Below, one piece after another: positions 1-13,237 of a stretch of 64,000 nucleotides of DNA. Positions within the stretch are counted from its first letter, which is position 1; every line of letters begins with the position of its first letter. The DNA is from Rhabditophanes sp. KR3021. Its lineage: Eukaryota > Nematoda > Chromadorea > Rhabditida > Alloionematidae. The position numbers and the translations under genes are program-made. Below the pieces are notes generated by a model. It was given only the letters and a program-made list of their open reading frames with translations, made no database searches and was not told the origin of the DNA. The DNA lies in NCBI GenBank assembly GCA_963281155.1, contig CAUJLY010000003.1, positions 4,898,001-4,962,000 on the forward strand. The letters run 5' to 3'.

Positions 1-17
1 ACAATTTATTTCCGCAT

Positions 18-3000
18 TCACACCAGATAATACGACACATTAACATCATCTGGAATTTCTAGAGATTTTATTTTTTCACGTAATTCAGTAAAATCTGGCA
101 TTGTAGAATTAGTGGCGTTCTTGCTTCTAAATTCGAGCAAGTCATTTAAAACTTTCTTAAGAATCAATGGATACTTTGCGGGTGAGAGGACACATTCAGC
201 TGATAACAAAAACTTTTCTAAAATTAAAAAAGGGAATCATACAGTTTAATTATAAACTATTGCACCATTACCTCCATCTTTTAAATCTAACGTATTAGCA
301 TGTATAAACATCATGCAATAATACAATGCTTGTTCTAAAATAGGAAGCTCCGCTTCAATGTGTCCACGATTGGCAATTAAGATAGCACCTGCGTCATCCA
401 GTTGGCCAATTTTAATCTGAAACAAAAAGGCATTGTGAAAGTAGTTGCAATAATACGAAAAGATGGCTTAAAATATAGTTGCATAAAGCTACGTGACAAA
501 ATATAGGGAAAATTTGATGGATTATAGGAAATTTTACTTAAAAATTAAATTTCTCTTCCACGCTTAGGATTATTTTGTTTACTTACGTAATATCCGGCAA
601 TTCTCCTAGCGATCATAGTACGAATATTTCGCAAACCATGTTCCTGAGCCATGTCAAGTGCTTTGTTGAAACTGACTATAGCTAATTCATAATTTTCAAT
701 ATGCAAATACATCTGTCCTTGAACCATCAAAGCTCTAATAAATTCAAAAGTAGTTGAACTTTTTGGTGATAATTTGGTAATGACTTGGTTGATGCGAGTG
801 ATGGCTGTTCCGATATCATTTACACAACAATCAAAAATGGCAAGTCTGATGTCATGTTCAAAATTACTGCTGAAGCGAATCGCATCTAAATTATCGCGAA
901 GTTCAGCCCATTTCCCTCCAAAGAAGTTAGTATCAAAAGTGACGAGAGCTTCAGCTAATTGAATATGTAGATATGAATCATCGACAGTCTCATCTGGAAA
1001 ATTATCTGCATACTTTTCAATAATTTTAAATGCCTGGTCTGGTAAACCTTGATAAGCACAACAATAAGCAATATTGGCTACCGCGTATGACTGAATGGCT
1101 GTACAAATTTTGGGAAGTCCTCTAAAAGGTGATTCCATACTATCAGTAACTAATCCAGCCTTATGAATCCCCTCATTAAAGTATCCTTTTTCAATCGCCA
1201 AAGAACTCATAGCTACTAAAACAGCATCTTTAAGCAGCTTTTGTTGCATAAATCTGTCTGGCCCAAAATCCGCGGCAAGTATTTTTTCAAAAATAACATT
1301 TACCAATGTTCGATATTTGCCTTTTTTGACCCATTGAATCGATTTGATATACAAAAATTGCTTGGCCATTTGCTTAAAGTAAGCTTCAGCATCAACTGAA
1401 TCATGTTCTTTTGCTAAACATGCTGCTAAGATTCCCTTGTCAAAGGAATTGATGACGAAATTGAACTCTGGGCAGTTTAGCATTGGATACTTTTCATCGA
1501 GCTCTGTGATTGTTTTTTCCAAAGCAACCTTCTCATCCATTCCACTTAAAGGAACTCCATCTTTGGCAACGTGGAAGACGTCTAATGAATCATCTCTGAA
1601 TTTGCGATGATATGTTACTTCAGCATCCATATCACCTTCTACCTCGTCATCATCCATTTCACTGATCATGATCTTTTCGAGTGTACATGCCCTCGTTGCA
1701 ACGCTATCTCTTGTGGCGTGACTTTGAGCTAACCCCTCGTCGATAAGAGACAAACATTTTCTTTTAGCATTTCTTTTTCGGTAAAGTCTGGACAAAATGA
1801 TGGCGCTATTGATAAATGGCTTCTTTTCAGATAAGGTTGGCTGTGGGACTGAAGTTTTCAACTCGACTATTACATCGTTGTCTGTTGGAAAGTATTGATG
1901 GATGTAATGTTCCGCCTCGACAAAATTTTTTCCTAAAATTATTCAAATATAATATAAGTTGTTCAAATGTAAGATATAATATCATTCTTATTAATTTAGT
2001 GCACAAGTATCGCCTTAATTGGTGTTTATTATTCTAGCAACGGATAAAAGTGAAAGAATGATGAAAAGAAGAGAAAAGCTACAAAGATCTCAAAGCAAGA
2101 TGCTGGCAATTTATCACAACTGCTCAAAAGTACGAGCATTCAGGCAGTTGAAGTGAAAGAAGTTGTAATGATGGTAAGAGTTTGCCATTTGGACGAAGTT
2201 AAAGGGATGAAGTACGTGATTAGTTTCAATTAATTTTACCTATTGTATTTTATTTATTTTTAATTAATAAAAAATTTCTTTTTATGTCGTACCTCTTATA
2301 TTATTTAAAATGAGTAAATAATAAATCTTTGTGACTCCTTCATAATCTACCTTTAGTAAATTCATGATTTCATTCATAGAGTCATGATCCAAGGCTTTTG
2401 AAGGATGGAATTGAAGTAACTCAATCTGACGTGTTACGTATTTATCTACACAAGAGTGTGAAATTACTTCATAAAGATATTGGTCTCTTTCAAAGGTGTA
2501 ATATGCAGGATAAATGTTTGGATATGTAGCTGACATTTCGACAAAAGACTTTAAAAACTTGAGGAGTGTTGCTTTTGAACCTTTAACGTAATTATCAAGG
2601 CAGTAGTGTGCTTTGAAAGGTATAATATCCATTTTTGCATATTCCTTGAATTTCCTTTTCATTGTAAAATCTTGGTCAGGGGTTGCTAAAACTTCAGTGA
2701 AACGTAAAGCTTTTAAAAAATAACCAATGATTGAGCAATTCTTAAATATTTTGAACTCTTTCTTGCTCTTTTGCAAACCGAAATCACTTAAAAGAGCAAA
2801 TTCTTCTCCAAGAACCGTGACTCCTTGGACTCTTCTAAAAAAGAGAGCTTTGATGATATCGTCATAAACATATCGTTGAACTAAAACAGCAAGTGTTGGG
2901 TATGTCATGTCCGGAAGAGGTAAAAGATAGTTGATAAATGCAGACGTTTGGTCAAAGATGTTTTTAGTTCTCTCTTCACTAGGCGATTCGGAACAAACTG

Positions 3001-3192
3001 CGTCCAAACATTCTATTAGAAAATAAATAGCTATCTAAAAATGACAGCATTATTAAATTATGATGAATAAATGCTTACTTTATAGGGACTTCTCGGTAAG
3101 CTAGCAAAACTACCATCACGTAAAGATAACTCTACATTTTCAATTATCGGTGGTACAGGATTAACTACAGCTGCTGCTGTAGGGGTTGCCAT
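18..3192 (-). CDS. APC5: Anaphase-promoting complex subunit 5
   Basis: TPR subunit of the APC/C ubiquitin ligase that drives mitotic exit. Five exons on the minus strand join in phase: 3192-3079, 3034-2293, 1932-587, 416-272, 217-18, giving 848 aa (human APC5 is 755). Recalled family landmarks align along the whole length: an N-terminal SPYKIAIYFLIE segment like TPYKIAVLVLLNE, a YYLLILNNIR segment before the repeats, and TPR-like helices such as YELAIVSFNKALDMAQEHGL. The C-terminus LREKIKSLEIP...YYLV matches the short APC5 tail, so the stop at 18 looks genuine. The start is the first ATG, opening MATPTAAAVV. Intron 2 (2292-1933) is unusually long for this locus. The upstream region up to the annexin 3' end presumably holds the promoter. 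The assignment rests on remembered APC5 sequence and is strong; only the N-terminal 40 residues are poorly conserved. Confidence 0.9.
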
Positions 3193-4479
3193 TTTAAATT
3201 TTTACTTCAAGATAAATAAAAGTAAATGAATGATTGTAACGAATTTAAATTTACTTTTGATGAAAAAGCTTGCAGTATACGATTTTCCAATGTACATCGC
3301 TTTTTATTATTTAGAGAGTAACAGACGAATCAAGAGTTTGAATATGTTGTTCAATGTGTTTGAACCTATTATTAATAACAATCTGAATGCCGAATTAACT
3401 TTGTAATTTCTAATTAAAGTTTCTCACGCAAACCAAATATGAAGTTGCAAGTAATTGGCTTGTTGATTGACACAGTTCAAAGTATTTAACCGTTTCAATA
3501 AGCTATCCAAGATTTTTAAATGCCTATGGTAACATGATATAATACGCAGAATCTCAATGCGTTCTGATTAGTACTTGATCACAATAGTGCTATACAACTT
3601 AATTGCTTGTTGGTTTATTAATCTAAAAAATATAGGTGTAAATCTTGCTGATCTCTATTTTATATGATGAATTTATGTGAATATATTAATACATAGAGTA
3701 TTTAATATTTTACAAAAAATAAACTCTTATTGATATAAAAATTATTATTTCACTTTCGTATTGTCTTAAAAAAGGCGCCTCAATAATTTTGACCATTTAT
3801 ATCGTTTTGAGATATCATCTCAGTGCAATGTACCTCCAATTTTCAAAACAAGTATCATACATACCATGTTAACTAAATAACAAGTTAATTCACATAAAAT
3901 CATCGTCATGGAGACTTCTTTACTTAAATACAAGGGGGAAAGACCTTTAAAAAAGATAAAAGCAAAATGACTGTAAATTTTATAAACATTCCGCCAATAC
4001 AAAGGTAAGTTTTGAATATTAATTATATATTAAATAAATGTCTAAGAAGGTATTATTGCATCAGTAATAACTTTTAATCATTAGGTTATTATTTAAGTAT
4101 CAATATTATATTATTATATCATGGCACACATACACAGGTGGTCAGTAGTTTTTTATGTATACCTTATGGTGGTTCGGGACATAAGCTTTCCCGCCTTCTT
4201 CACCTTATATTGAATTATTAGCCAAGATATTTTTACTTAATGCTATCTGATATTTATCCACCCGCGTTGATCATTTAAACCAAACTCTTGTTGTACAAAT
4301 AATTTATTAGTGGAAGTTAAAGATGCATAATTGGTATTAACTTTCTCAAGCATAAAAAAATTCCACACAACTTTGAAACTGATCAGACCTCTTTTTATTC
4401 AAATTACTTATTTATTTGGTGCATATGAAATAAAAATGATCTAATATTTGAGAAAGAAATAATGTGGGATAAAAAATAT
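3193..4479. other. Intergenic, APC5 upstream and annexin downstream
   Basis: AT-rich DNA between the APC5 start and the annexin stop, both on the minus strand. No convincing coding frame is present; the 60-codon open frame near 3820-4002 has no ATG start and no family resemblance. A small inverted repeat (CTTATG at 4163-4168, CATAAG at 4180-4185) is the only structure noticed. It likely contains the APC5 promoter and the annexin 3' untranslated region. Confidence 0.6.
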
Positions 4480-6544
4480 TTAGTTGCCTTTAACCAACTT
4501 GATAAGACCTTCTTTGTAGGCTCCGCTACAATCTCCGGCAATAGTCTTCTCCAAAGATCTTCCGTAACGTTTTTCAAATTCTTGCCTGATATCAGCCAAA
4601 TCGATTTCAGAACGAGTCACGACCTGAAATTAGATTAATATTAAAAGTTATTGGATGGTTTTAATTTACAAGTCGTATTAAATCGGTGTCTCTTGTGCCC
4701 ATGCCTTTCATACTATTTTCAAGTAATTCGGCAAAGTATAATGCTTTGTTTTCCACAACTTTTACGATAGCCATTAGTGTGTCTCTGATATCTCCGGAGA
4801 ACTCAGAGGCAATTGCTTTGTCTACACCATGCCCAGCAACTTTCTTATACTCTTGAAGCACTAGGAGAAGTTGGGGCAAGCTTTGCGAACAAAAAACTTT
4901 GAGGAACTCTGATTCGTCGGTGCCAAGACGTTTTTCTCCAGCCTTGTACAAGTTTCTGGCATCTTGATTAGCTTTTAATGGATCCGTAAATCCAGATTCG
5001 TCTCTATTCCCCGCGCAAAGAGCGACTAATATCCTTTGGAACCAAGAACTTGTATCTCCAATCAAATCCCTTTCCAATTCAGTCTTGTACAAGTTCTTGT
5101 AAACCATTTTCAATTCAGCAATTTGTGCACGCGTACGTGTGACCATGCATTCAATTAATACATGCTCCCGAGTACCAAAACCTCTGACAGCTCTCTTAAT
5201 TTGTTCAGCATCAAAGACAGCCGGTGGAGTCATAAGAGCAATAATGAGATCCTCGAAGTCGCCGTGGAGTTCACTCTTAAGGTCAGAAATAAGATCTTTT
5301 CCATACATTCCTTTAAACGCTCTTGCGATCTCTTGGCGTTGGTAATTAGTTCTTGCGCACAAAACCTCAATCACCTTAGTATTGTTACATCCAAATCCTT
5401 TCATGGCTTTTCTCAAAGCTTCCGCATCAGTATTGGCATTAAAGTTAGCACTCATGCGAACAGAAGGATTGCTATAATTCATGATTGAAGCTGAAATTAA
5501 ACAAAAATTAATTCAATATAAATTGACATCGCATATATACTTTAATAAACAATCACACTAACGATGACGAACTGATTTGACAATACATGACGCATAAAAT
5601 GGTTAATGACTAACTAAAGGGAAAAAATGTGATGCATTATTTCTAAAAACCACACCAATGGAGCGAATAAATTTTATATACAATATATAATATTCAGTCA
5701 ATTTTTACTTACGCTGCGCATAGTAATTATTTTGAGCAAAAGTTTGTTGTTGATCAACATTTGAATGGGGAGGTTGATAGTAAGGGTTTTGAGGAGGCTG
5801 GCTATTACAGTTGGGTGGAACATAGGATGTGTTTTGAAATGATTCAGAGGGGTTAGATTTTAGGGGATTATAAGAGTTACTAGGAAGATTTTTTTCTGCA
5901 CAAGGAAATTGCTGATTAGAAGTATTAGATAACGCTTCACTATTAAAGCCGATACCTAGCGACTTAGGAAGGACAGGAAAAGATAATAAAATATGCTCAC
6001 TCTTTTGGTATTGATCCGGGCGATTCGTTTGTTGTGCTGCAGGCTGGTTAGTATAAGAGGCTTGAGGGTAATTTAGCTGATTTCCAATTGGAGGTGGTGG
6101 ATATGATGGCTGATTAAAAGCTGACCCATATCCAACTGATGGTTGGGGAGAATACGTTGGTTGTTGATTGAATCCTTGTGGCAGGTATCCAGGATTAGCA
6201 GATGATTGTGGTGGGTATCCAGGATTAGCAGATGGCTGTGAAGGATAACCTGGTTGATTGTATCCTTGTGAAGGATATCTTGGTTGATTGTATCCTTGTG
6301 AAGGATATCCTGGTTGATTAAATCCTTGTGAAGGGCCTGTTTGGGTAAAGCCTATTGGATAAACAGGAGTAGAAGGTGCTTGATTCGACCCATATGGTTG
6401 AGAAGGATATCCTGTGTTAGGTTGTCTATTAGAACCATATGCTTGAGGAATAGAGTTGAAGCTTTGGGCAGAAGAAGCGTATTCGTCATTTTGATAACCG
6501 CTATGTTGACCGCCATGTTGGCCGCCATTGTTATGATAAGACAT
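4480..6544 (-). CDS. Annexin with long Pro/Gly/Tyr/Gln-rich N-terminus (A7/A11 type)
   Basis: Calcium-dependent phospholipid-binding protein. Exons 6544-5713, 5490-4670 and 4623-4480 join in phase to 598 aa. Exon 1 encodes a 277-aa low-complexity head starting MSYHNNGGQHGG with repeated GYPSQGYNQP-like units, the arrangement of annexins A7 and A11, whose heads bind ALG-2-like partners or phase-separate. Exons 2-3 encode four annexin repeats. Type-II calcium loops are visible as GFGTRE (repeat 2), LGTDES (repeat 3) and KGMGTRD (repeat 4). Repeat 1 has GFGCNN, so the usual threonine is replaced by cysteine and that site may be weak. Exon 2 carries an ATG (5482) only 8 nt after its AG acceptor, and from it a conventional 320-aa short annexin could be made. 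Start chosen as the first ATG of the A7-like head. Confidence 0.93.
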
Positions 6545-9500
6545 TTTGCTGTATTCTTTAAATATGTTAAAACTTATGTTAGAGGAGGAATTACGACTTT
6601 TAGGAGTATCGTCGGTAAATTTTCTATTTTAGGTTTAGTATGATGATTAAAACACTGGGTGATAAGCCATGGAGAAATCGAACTGAAAAGCATTTATATA
6701 GCACCAAAGAGAAGGCGTGAATTTCAAACAATGACTACAATGCATAGATAAACAATGATAACCATTTTTTGCGACGAAAAAAATAATAAAAGATATTTCG
6801 TTAACCTTTAAAATTAAATTATTTACTACTCATGAGATTCACCTCTTTTTTTAAGCGAAAGTCAGCACATCTTCAAGTTTACAAATAATTATAAGTTGGT
6901 GTATTACTCATCATTTCGATAATTTTAAATTATCATCTCGTACTTAGTTATTGTGCTGGGCAAGGGTGTCTTGCATATAGCACTGGCTGCTTAATAGATA
7001 ATCATCATCGGAAAGTGATGTTTGTATCGATTCATCTTTACAAGAATACATGATTCATAACAAACAATTTAAATTAAAAGTTTCCTCAATCATTGCGCAA
7101 TAGTTTATTCATTTTTAAAATGACATTTATGAGATCAACAATTCATTTTTAAAGAATCAAAACAAATTTGCAAAACACTTTTGAATCATCATTTGTTTGC
7201 CTTAAAAAACCATTTTTAACGTGACAACAACCATCCTGCAGCAAATAGACATCCTTTGCATCACAAGCTTGTATTTATTAAATAAAGTACATGCTCCATA
7301 CGCACTCACAAAAGCAATAAACACATAATTAGCGGAAAACGATCTCTCTCAAATACAATTCTTTAAAAAGTGGACACAATTTTATATATTTTAATTTATT
7401 TATGATCATTTTTTAGTTGTAAACACATAATATTTCAAATTTTTTAAAATAATCCATTCAAATCCTTTAAATACCAATATTTGTTTAGCCAATTTATTGT
7501 ATTTCAATACGATTAAAATATACATAAAATATAAATAACGATTTCCTTTATTTATACCCAATTAACTGTAACTAATTATGAACACAAATTCCTAAGTAAA
7601 TAATTTGTCGGCCTTTTGAACTTAATAAAACGATTGTCACATGTGATAATATCAATTTATTACAAATCCAATCAAGGTTAAAACTTTTTACCACCGTCTC
7701 AATCAAATTATCTCCATTTCTCATATTATCACTCCTTATTTTATATATCTGATCGCAAACATATCTCTCTCTTTCCCGATCAGATATAATTCCTTTCCTA
7801 TGAACTATTTATGGCGACAACATTGCGTAACTTATTCTTTCCGACTTTGTTTTAAAAATTAATAAACTCTCATAAAGACTATAGAAACTCATAATACAGC
7901 AGCGGTATTAATTACAAGCTCACAACTTTGAATGGTGTAATTGGTATTAACTTTTATACAAAACTTTGCTTCAATTGTGCCTTGGATGACCTTCAAGCAA
8001 CAACTTAAACAAATTTATGTTTACTGATCGGTCTATTAAAATACCACATTCAGATAAACGGAAGGCCACTATAATAAAACAATAAAAATTCGCAAACATT
8101 CATATGAAGCTTTAAATTATATTTCCTTATATGTACAAATTAAACAACATTTATTTATACTTTCCATCACTATTCCCAACTACTTATTATCCACAAGGAA
8201 CTACTCACATTAATTTGTCTCTTCCGTTGCCTAATTTGCAAATTCCAAACGACAATTAATTTGATTTAATTTAATTTATTTTTGATTGAAAGTAAGGGCA
8301 AATTGAAGTAAATACTAGGTTGTGCATAATGTTCTATAATACTATGTAATATTCATGTAAAGAAAGATTTTACATCTTAATGGATGTATTGGTGTCAATG
8401 TGTATTACCATTTGCCACCTTCACATCAATCACCCTTTATTTGAGAGATAAATTTATATGCCATGACAGGTAGGGTTAAAAGAAAATGATCGTTTATTTG
8501 GTAATAATTATTATCATCGCTACATACCCATATCATCTATACAAATCATATATACCGATATCATCTTCTTCATTAAAGGAGAACAAATACAAAAGTCGGA
8601 AACAATGAGAACCTCCTCTTATTCGATGTTGCGCAAAGTCCTTCCTTAAAAGGTTACCACTTACAATCTCGAAAACATCATTCTTGGTGGCCCATTTATA
8701 CAAATACATTCCGTTGATATTTTATAAAACTTTCCATATTTCAAATCACTTCATTCGACAACATTTTTGTTTTCATAACTCTATATGCATTTCAATAAAT
8801 AAATGTAAGTATGCATCCTTCATTTAATACCTATACGTCTCCACTTTTTTCTGTCGATTAAGTAAATGTGACGTGATAAATGGGCTATTGTTGTCAAAAA
8901 CTAATATTTAATTTCTTTTTAAAAACAAACTATGTTATTGATATCAAGCAATGTTCAAATTAATGATCAATTATAGGGGTGGACATTATAATTTATTCAG
9001 TAGCGATCATTTTTACGATTCATTATAAATTCCTTTTAACTAAAAATTGTATTTATTTTAACTATTTTAACCATTCCTCATATATTAATATTGGTCATGC
9101 ATTATTTCAGCACTGTTAAAGCCTCATTTCTCTTAAACAAACATAAATATTGTGTCCTCCTTTGAACATAAATCAGGTAGTCTTGATTTTTATGGACGAT
9201 GTATCTAAGACAGATACATTTAATCGAAAAAGTCGTAAAAATACAGCAGTTATATGGATGCTACTTTGTATAATAACTAAGTACATGACTAGGGCTATAA
9301 ATATTTATTTGTGATGACAATAATTATTCAGATCACTAATTTGTGTCTGTTATTTGTCTAAAGTTATCACAGGCAAGTGTCGCAGATTATTGACCACACT
9401 ATTGTCAATTTACGTATGCATAGGTTATAAAGTCATTAGCAATCACTCAAAATGACTATTACTATCGTTAACTTATTTTTGACAATCACGATAAAGAGTG

Positions 9501-11637
9501 CTGCTAATTGTAAGAACCAAAATAAGTGTATCCTTTTGTAACCAACTATATAATACACTTTAACTAATACCTATTATTAATTATTTCAAGATCAAAGATA
9601 CCTACAAAAATTGTCCCCTTTAATTGTTTCGAATCCTCTTTATTTTATTTCTTATATTTTATTTATTTTTATTCTATTATATTTTGACAATTCTTTTTGT
9701 GTGTGGTGACAAAAATTGAGTTAGGCCATTAATTCCGATGAACACATTACTTTTTTATTGAACTGAATGTTGTTTTTACCCTGCAATGGAAAACAATCCT
9801 TGAATACTTTCTCATTAATGTCTTTTCTATCTTTGGTGATTTAGTTGTAATGACAGTTTTAATAAATCATAAAGCTAGGTTACCAAAGCTAGAATTTTTG
9901 TTATAAATGAAATTAGTGTTCAATTTTTCTGATATTTAAATATGTATTTAAAGATACAAATATCCCAAATATTTAACATATTTTGATTAGTCATCAGTGC
10001 TAGCAGCAACATGTTTAGCATAACATAGGTTATGAAATCATACTCCAGGTAAACTAACTTCCTATATTACTCATCAGTTAATGTAACAAGACTAATAATT
10101 GAAAATGTGGAATAAACTACTTTAAATACCTTTATTCGTAGATTAAAAAAAGATATAAATGTTTATCCCTGTTCAAGTTCAAAAAAGTACTGATAGGTGT
10201 TGTATACCGGTATTTTTTGAAACTTGCAGGATTTATCAAATTACTGGAAGGTGGTTAAAGACTATATTCCGGATACTATATGTTTAATATCTCAAAAAAG
10301 AGTAAAAGTTGTGTAAACGTTTGATTAAGATGATATCAGTTAAAATAAAAGCCGGATTAGAAGTTTTAACACATTACTCTTATGTGGGCATCTTCCGGAA
10401 TCATTTTTTAGATGTATTACGATCTGACATTGACTATTGGTAGACTTTAAAATTACGACAAAAAGGTAAATGTTTACTTGAATTAATGATATTTTAAAGT
10501 AAATCCAAATTTCCTAAAAGCCGGTTTGCGGATAATGTAACAATAAATAAAAACAATTATTAGAAATCAACAAAGTTGATAATTTGATATATTAGTAATA
10601 TTATATGTATTATTGTCATTATTGTTACATGCATTCATGGATGTATCAAGAGTATTCCTCAATTAGCCTTTTTGAAAGTAAGGAATCGTAGATCCTGTTT
10701 GATTGTAATAATGGTATCCAATTGGTGGAGATAGCCATTCTTTCGCTTAAAATTGTTTTCTCCGATTGGATGCAACATTGTTGGACAATAATGCATAATC
10801 TTTCGATTAAAACATTCAAAAAGTGAGTAATTCTTTAATATTCAATGTCATTTCCAAAACGTGATTAGCAACGTCAAATTTAATTATTTATTTTGAAAGA
10901 AGGAAAAGGAGTAGAGAAAGTATGTATCTTATTTATCCAAACCTAAAAATATTTATATCATTGATACATTTAAGTTAATATCAAGCAGAGAAATCACCAT
11001 CCCGGATGTAAATCTAAGATTTTACTAAAATTTAAATCAAGGCCGCTTCAAATTGTAGCTTTTTTTGTTGATAACAGGAAAAGGGATGTTAAATAATTTA
11101 ATTATCATGTAACTTAAACGCTGCTAAATTATGCAAACAAGGCGATAAATTATAAATGGTTACCAGTTTAAATCGTTTTGAGCAAAATAAATACTTTATG
11201 CTTATCAAAAAATGAAATTTTACCTACAAAGTTTGAATAATAAACTGGATTTGAACTTGACAGCCAAATGAGTTTTAATAAATGTATTCTACCAAATCCG
11301 TTTTGCGACATTCCATGAACTATCTTGATGCCAAGGGAAGAAACCTGTACAAAGTGCCTGTTCATAGTGCGGCTTACTGTTATCTGTGGGAAAGTGCGTT
11401 TGATTTCATACATTTATTAAATGTTATTTCTTTTTGTTGGAGGTTGAATAGATTTGTCAATGAGCTGTGTTGATTACGCGGGCGCCGATGGATAATACAA
11501 AGACAGATTCCATCATCATCTAACCGTGATGTAAGGAATCAAAATGGGAGGTTCTTCACCACACAACCGGGCTCAACTTTTGAGTATTTAAAATTTTCAG
11601 ATTTATACTTTCTTCATATCATCAGCTTCAATAAAAT
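6545..11637. other. Long gene-free AT-rich interval
   Basis: About 5.1 kb between the divergent annexin (minus) and ground-like (plus) genes. I see no spliced or unspliced coding frame, tRNA-like boxes or transposon ends. The small open frames at 11168-11473 on both strands have no family features. The interval probably holds the regulatory DNA of both neighbours, but no specific element can be named. Confidence 0.55.
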
Positions 11638-13237
11638 ATGGTGTCTAAATATATTATTGCTCTCTTAGCCATTGCTAAGGTTTCAATGGCTTGCTTCGGA
11701 GGTTCTTCTGGACAAGCATGTTGCCCTCAAGCCCAAGCTAGTTCCTGTGGACCATCCGTGCCACAATGCGGAGCTTCCTCGTATGTTATAACAATAAATT
11801 AATTTGTTTTTATTTATTGTTTTTTAGTGCGCAGTCATATGCCTCAGCACCAGTTTCATCCTACGCATTGCCATCATCTGGTGGATATCCAAGACCCTTA
11901 GGCTACCAAACCTCTCCACAACAATCATACAATCAAGCCCCACAACCATCATACAACCAAGCTCCAGCTGTCAATACTTATTCTTCTAGCATTGATTCAT
12001 CTTCTTATGTCCATGAGAAATCGTTCCCAGCTCCTAGCCAAGGGTATAACAACGGACCACAAGTTGCTGTTCAACAAGTCGGACAAAGCCAAGGATATAA
12101 CAACGGACCATCAATTAGTGTCCAACCAAGCCAAGGGTATAACAATGGACCATCAATTAGCGTTCAACCAAGCCCAGGGTATAACAATGGACCAGCTTCA
12201 ATCCCTGCCCCCCAAGTAATTCCTTCTCAGGAAAATTATCAAAACAAACCAATCGAACAACCAACCGGCCCAGTTGCCCCAGCTCCTCAACCTCAAATTC
12301 TTCCAGCACCAGAAGTACATGAGCCAGGATTTGAAAACAGAGGATCAGAAGGCACCGAACCTGTTGCACCTACCCCAGCTGTTCCTGCACCAGGATACGA
12401 AGAGAAAACCGAAGTTAAACCAGAAGTTCCAGCTGTCGTAGAACCAGTTGCCCCAGTTGAACCTGTTGCTGTTGTTGAAGAAAAGACAACTGAAGTCAAG
12501 CCAGAACCTCAACCCGGATATGAAGAGAAAACCGAAGTTAAAGAAGAAGTTAAGCCAGAAACACCAGCTGTTGTTGAACCAGTAGCTCCAGCTCAAGGAT
12601 ATGAAGAGAAACAACCCGCTGTTGTCGAAGTAGTTGCCCCAGTTGCTCCATCTCAGGGATATGAAGATAAACAAGTAACTGTTCCAGTAACTCAACCAGA
12701 AAAACCAAAGTATGATGCTACTGCAGAGAATGTTGTTGCTCCAGGTAAATTTAGTTTTTAATTAGAGTGATTCACTGTAAATACTTCTGTGAAGTCCATT
12801 AGCAATGTACTCTTATCATGCATATTCGGTCATTTAACAACTATCGAGCAAATCTATTTTATATGGATTATTATTATTCAAATATTAATACTTTATTAAA
12901 CATTTAGTTGCCCCTGCCGCAGGAACAGACTATGCTGACGAAACCAATGAGGGAGCACTTGGAGACGAAGCGTGTTCTAACCATCAACTTAGAACCATCA
13001 TTGAAGCTGCAGTCAAGCAAAGCCAAGACAACTTAGAAATCGCAAAGATAATTGAATCTGAGTCATCAAAAGCAATCGGAGGCCGATTTAACAGGTAACT
13101 TTAACACCCACGGATTTAATTAAAACGATTTGTTTAGTATTGTATCATCAAGCGAATTCGGATACGTGAACTTCTATTCAGCCAACAACTGCGTGCTTAG
13201 GACGTCTGGAAAACACGTTCTATTATGGCAAGATTAA
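11638..13237 (+). CDS. Secreted ground-like domain protein with repetitive Pro/Val/Glu-rich spacer
   Basis: Nematode-specific ground-like (Grl) family, secreted proteins related to hedgehog-like signalling molecules and linked to cuticle or epidermis. Exons 11638-11780, 11828-12744, 12908-13094 and 13138-13237 join in phase to 448 aa. Residues 1-17 form a signal peptide (MVSKYIIALLAIAKVSM) followed by a Cys-rich stretch (ACCPQA, SCGPS, PQCGAS). The middle 300 residues are low complexity: SQGYNNGP units, then PAVVEPVAP and GYEEKTEVKPE units. The last 90 residues are the ground-like domain: CSNHQLRTIIEAA at its start, SKAIGGRFNSIV in the centre and a late cysteine in NNCVLRTSGK; the final domain cysteine of many family members is missing. 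An AATAAA-like signal lies downstream. The spacer is much longer than in typical Grl proteins. Family call is strong, function unknown. Confidence 0.88.

Noticed and set aside
1816..2037. Plus-strand 73-codon frame over the APC5 gene
   Set aside because: It overlaps a coding exon and intron of APC5 on the other strand and has no features of its own.
5139..5488. Plus-strand frames over the annexin core
   Set aside because: They are shadows of the conserved annexin repeats.
6000..6070. Possible small intron in annexin exon 1 (GTGAGC donor within the YQKSEHILL segment)
   Set aside because: The best acceptors give introns that break the frame, and the whole exon is open without it.
9600..9640. 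TTTCGAATCC resembling a tRNA B box
   Set aside because: No A box, acceptor stem or anticodon arm could be arranged around it.
11168..11473. Open frames on both strands upstream of the ground-like gene
   Set aside because: They overlap each other, show no family features, and have background base composition.
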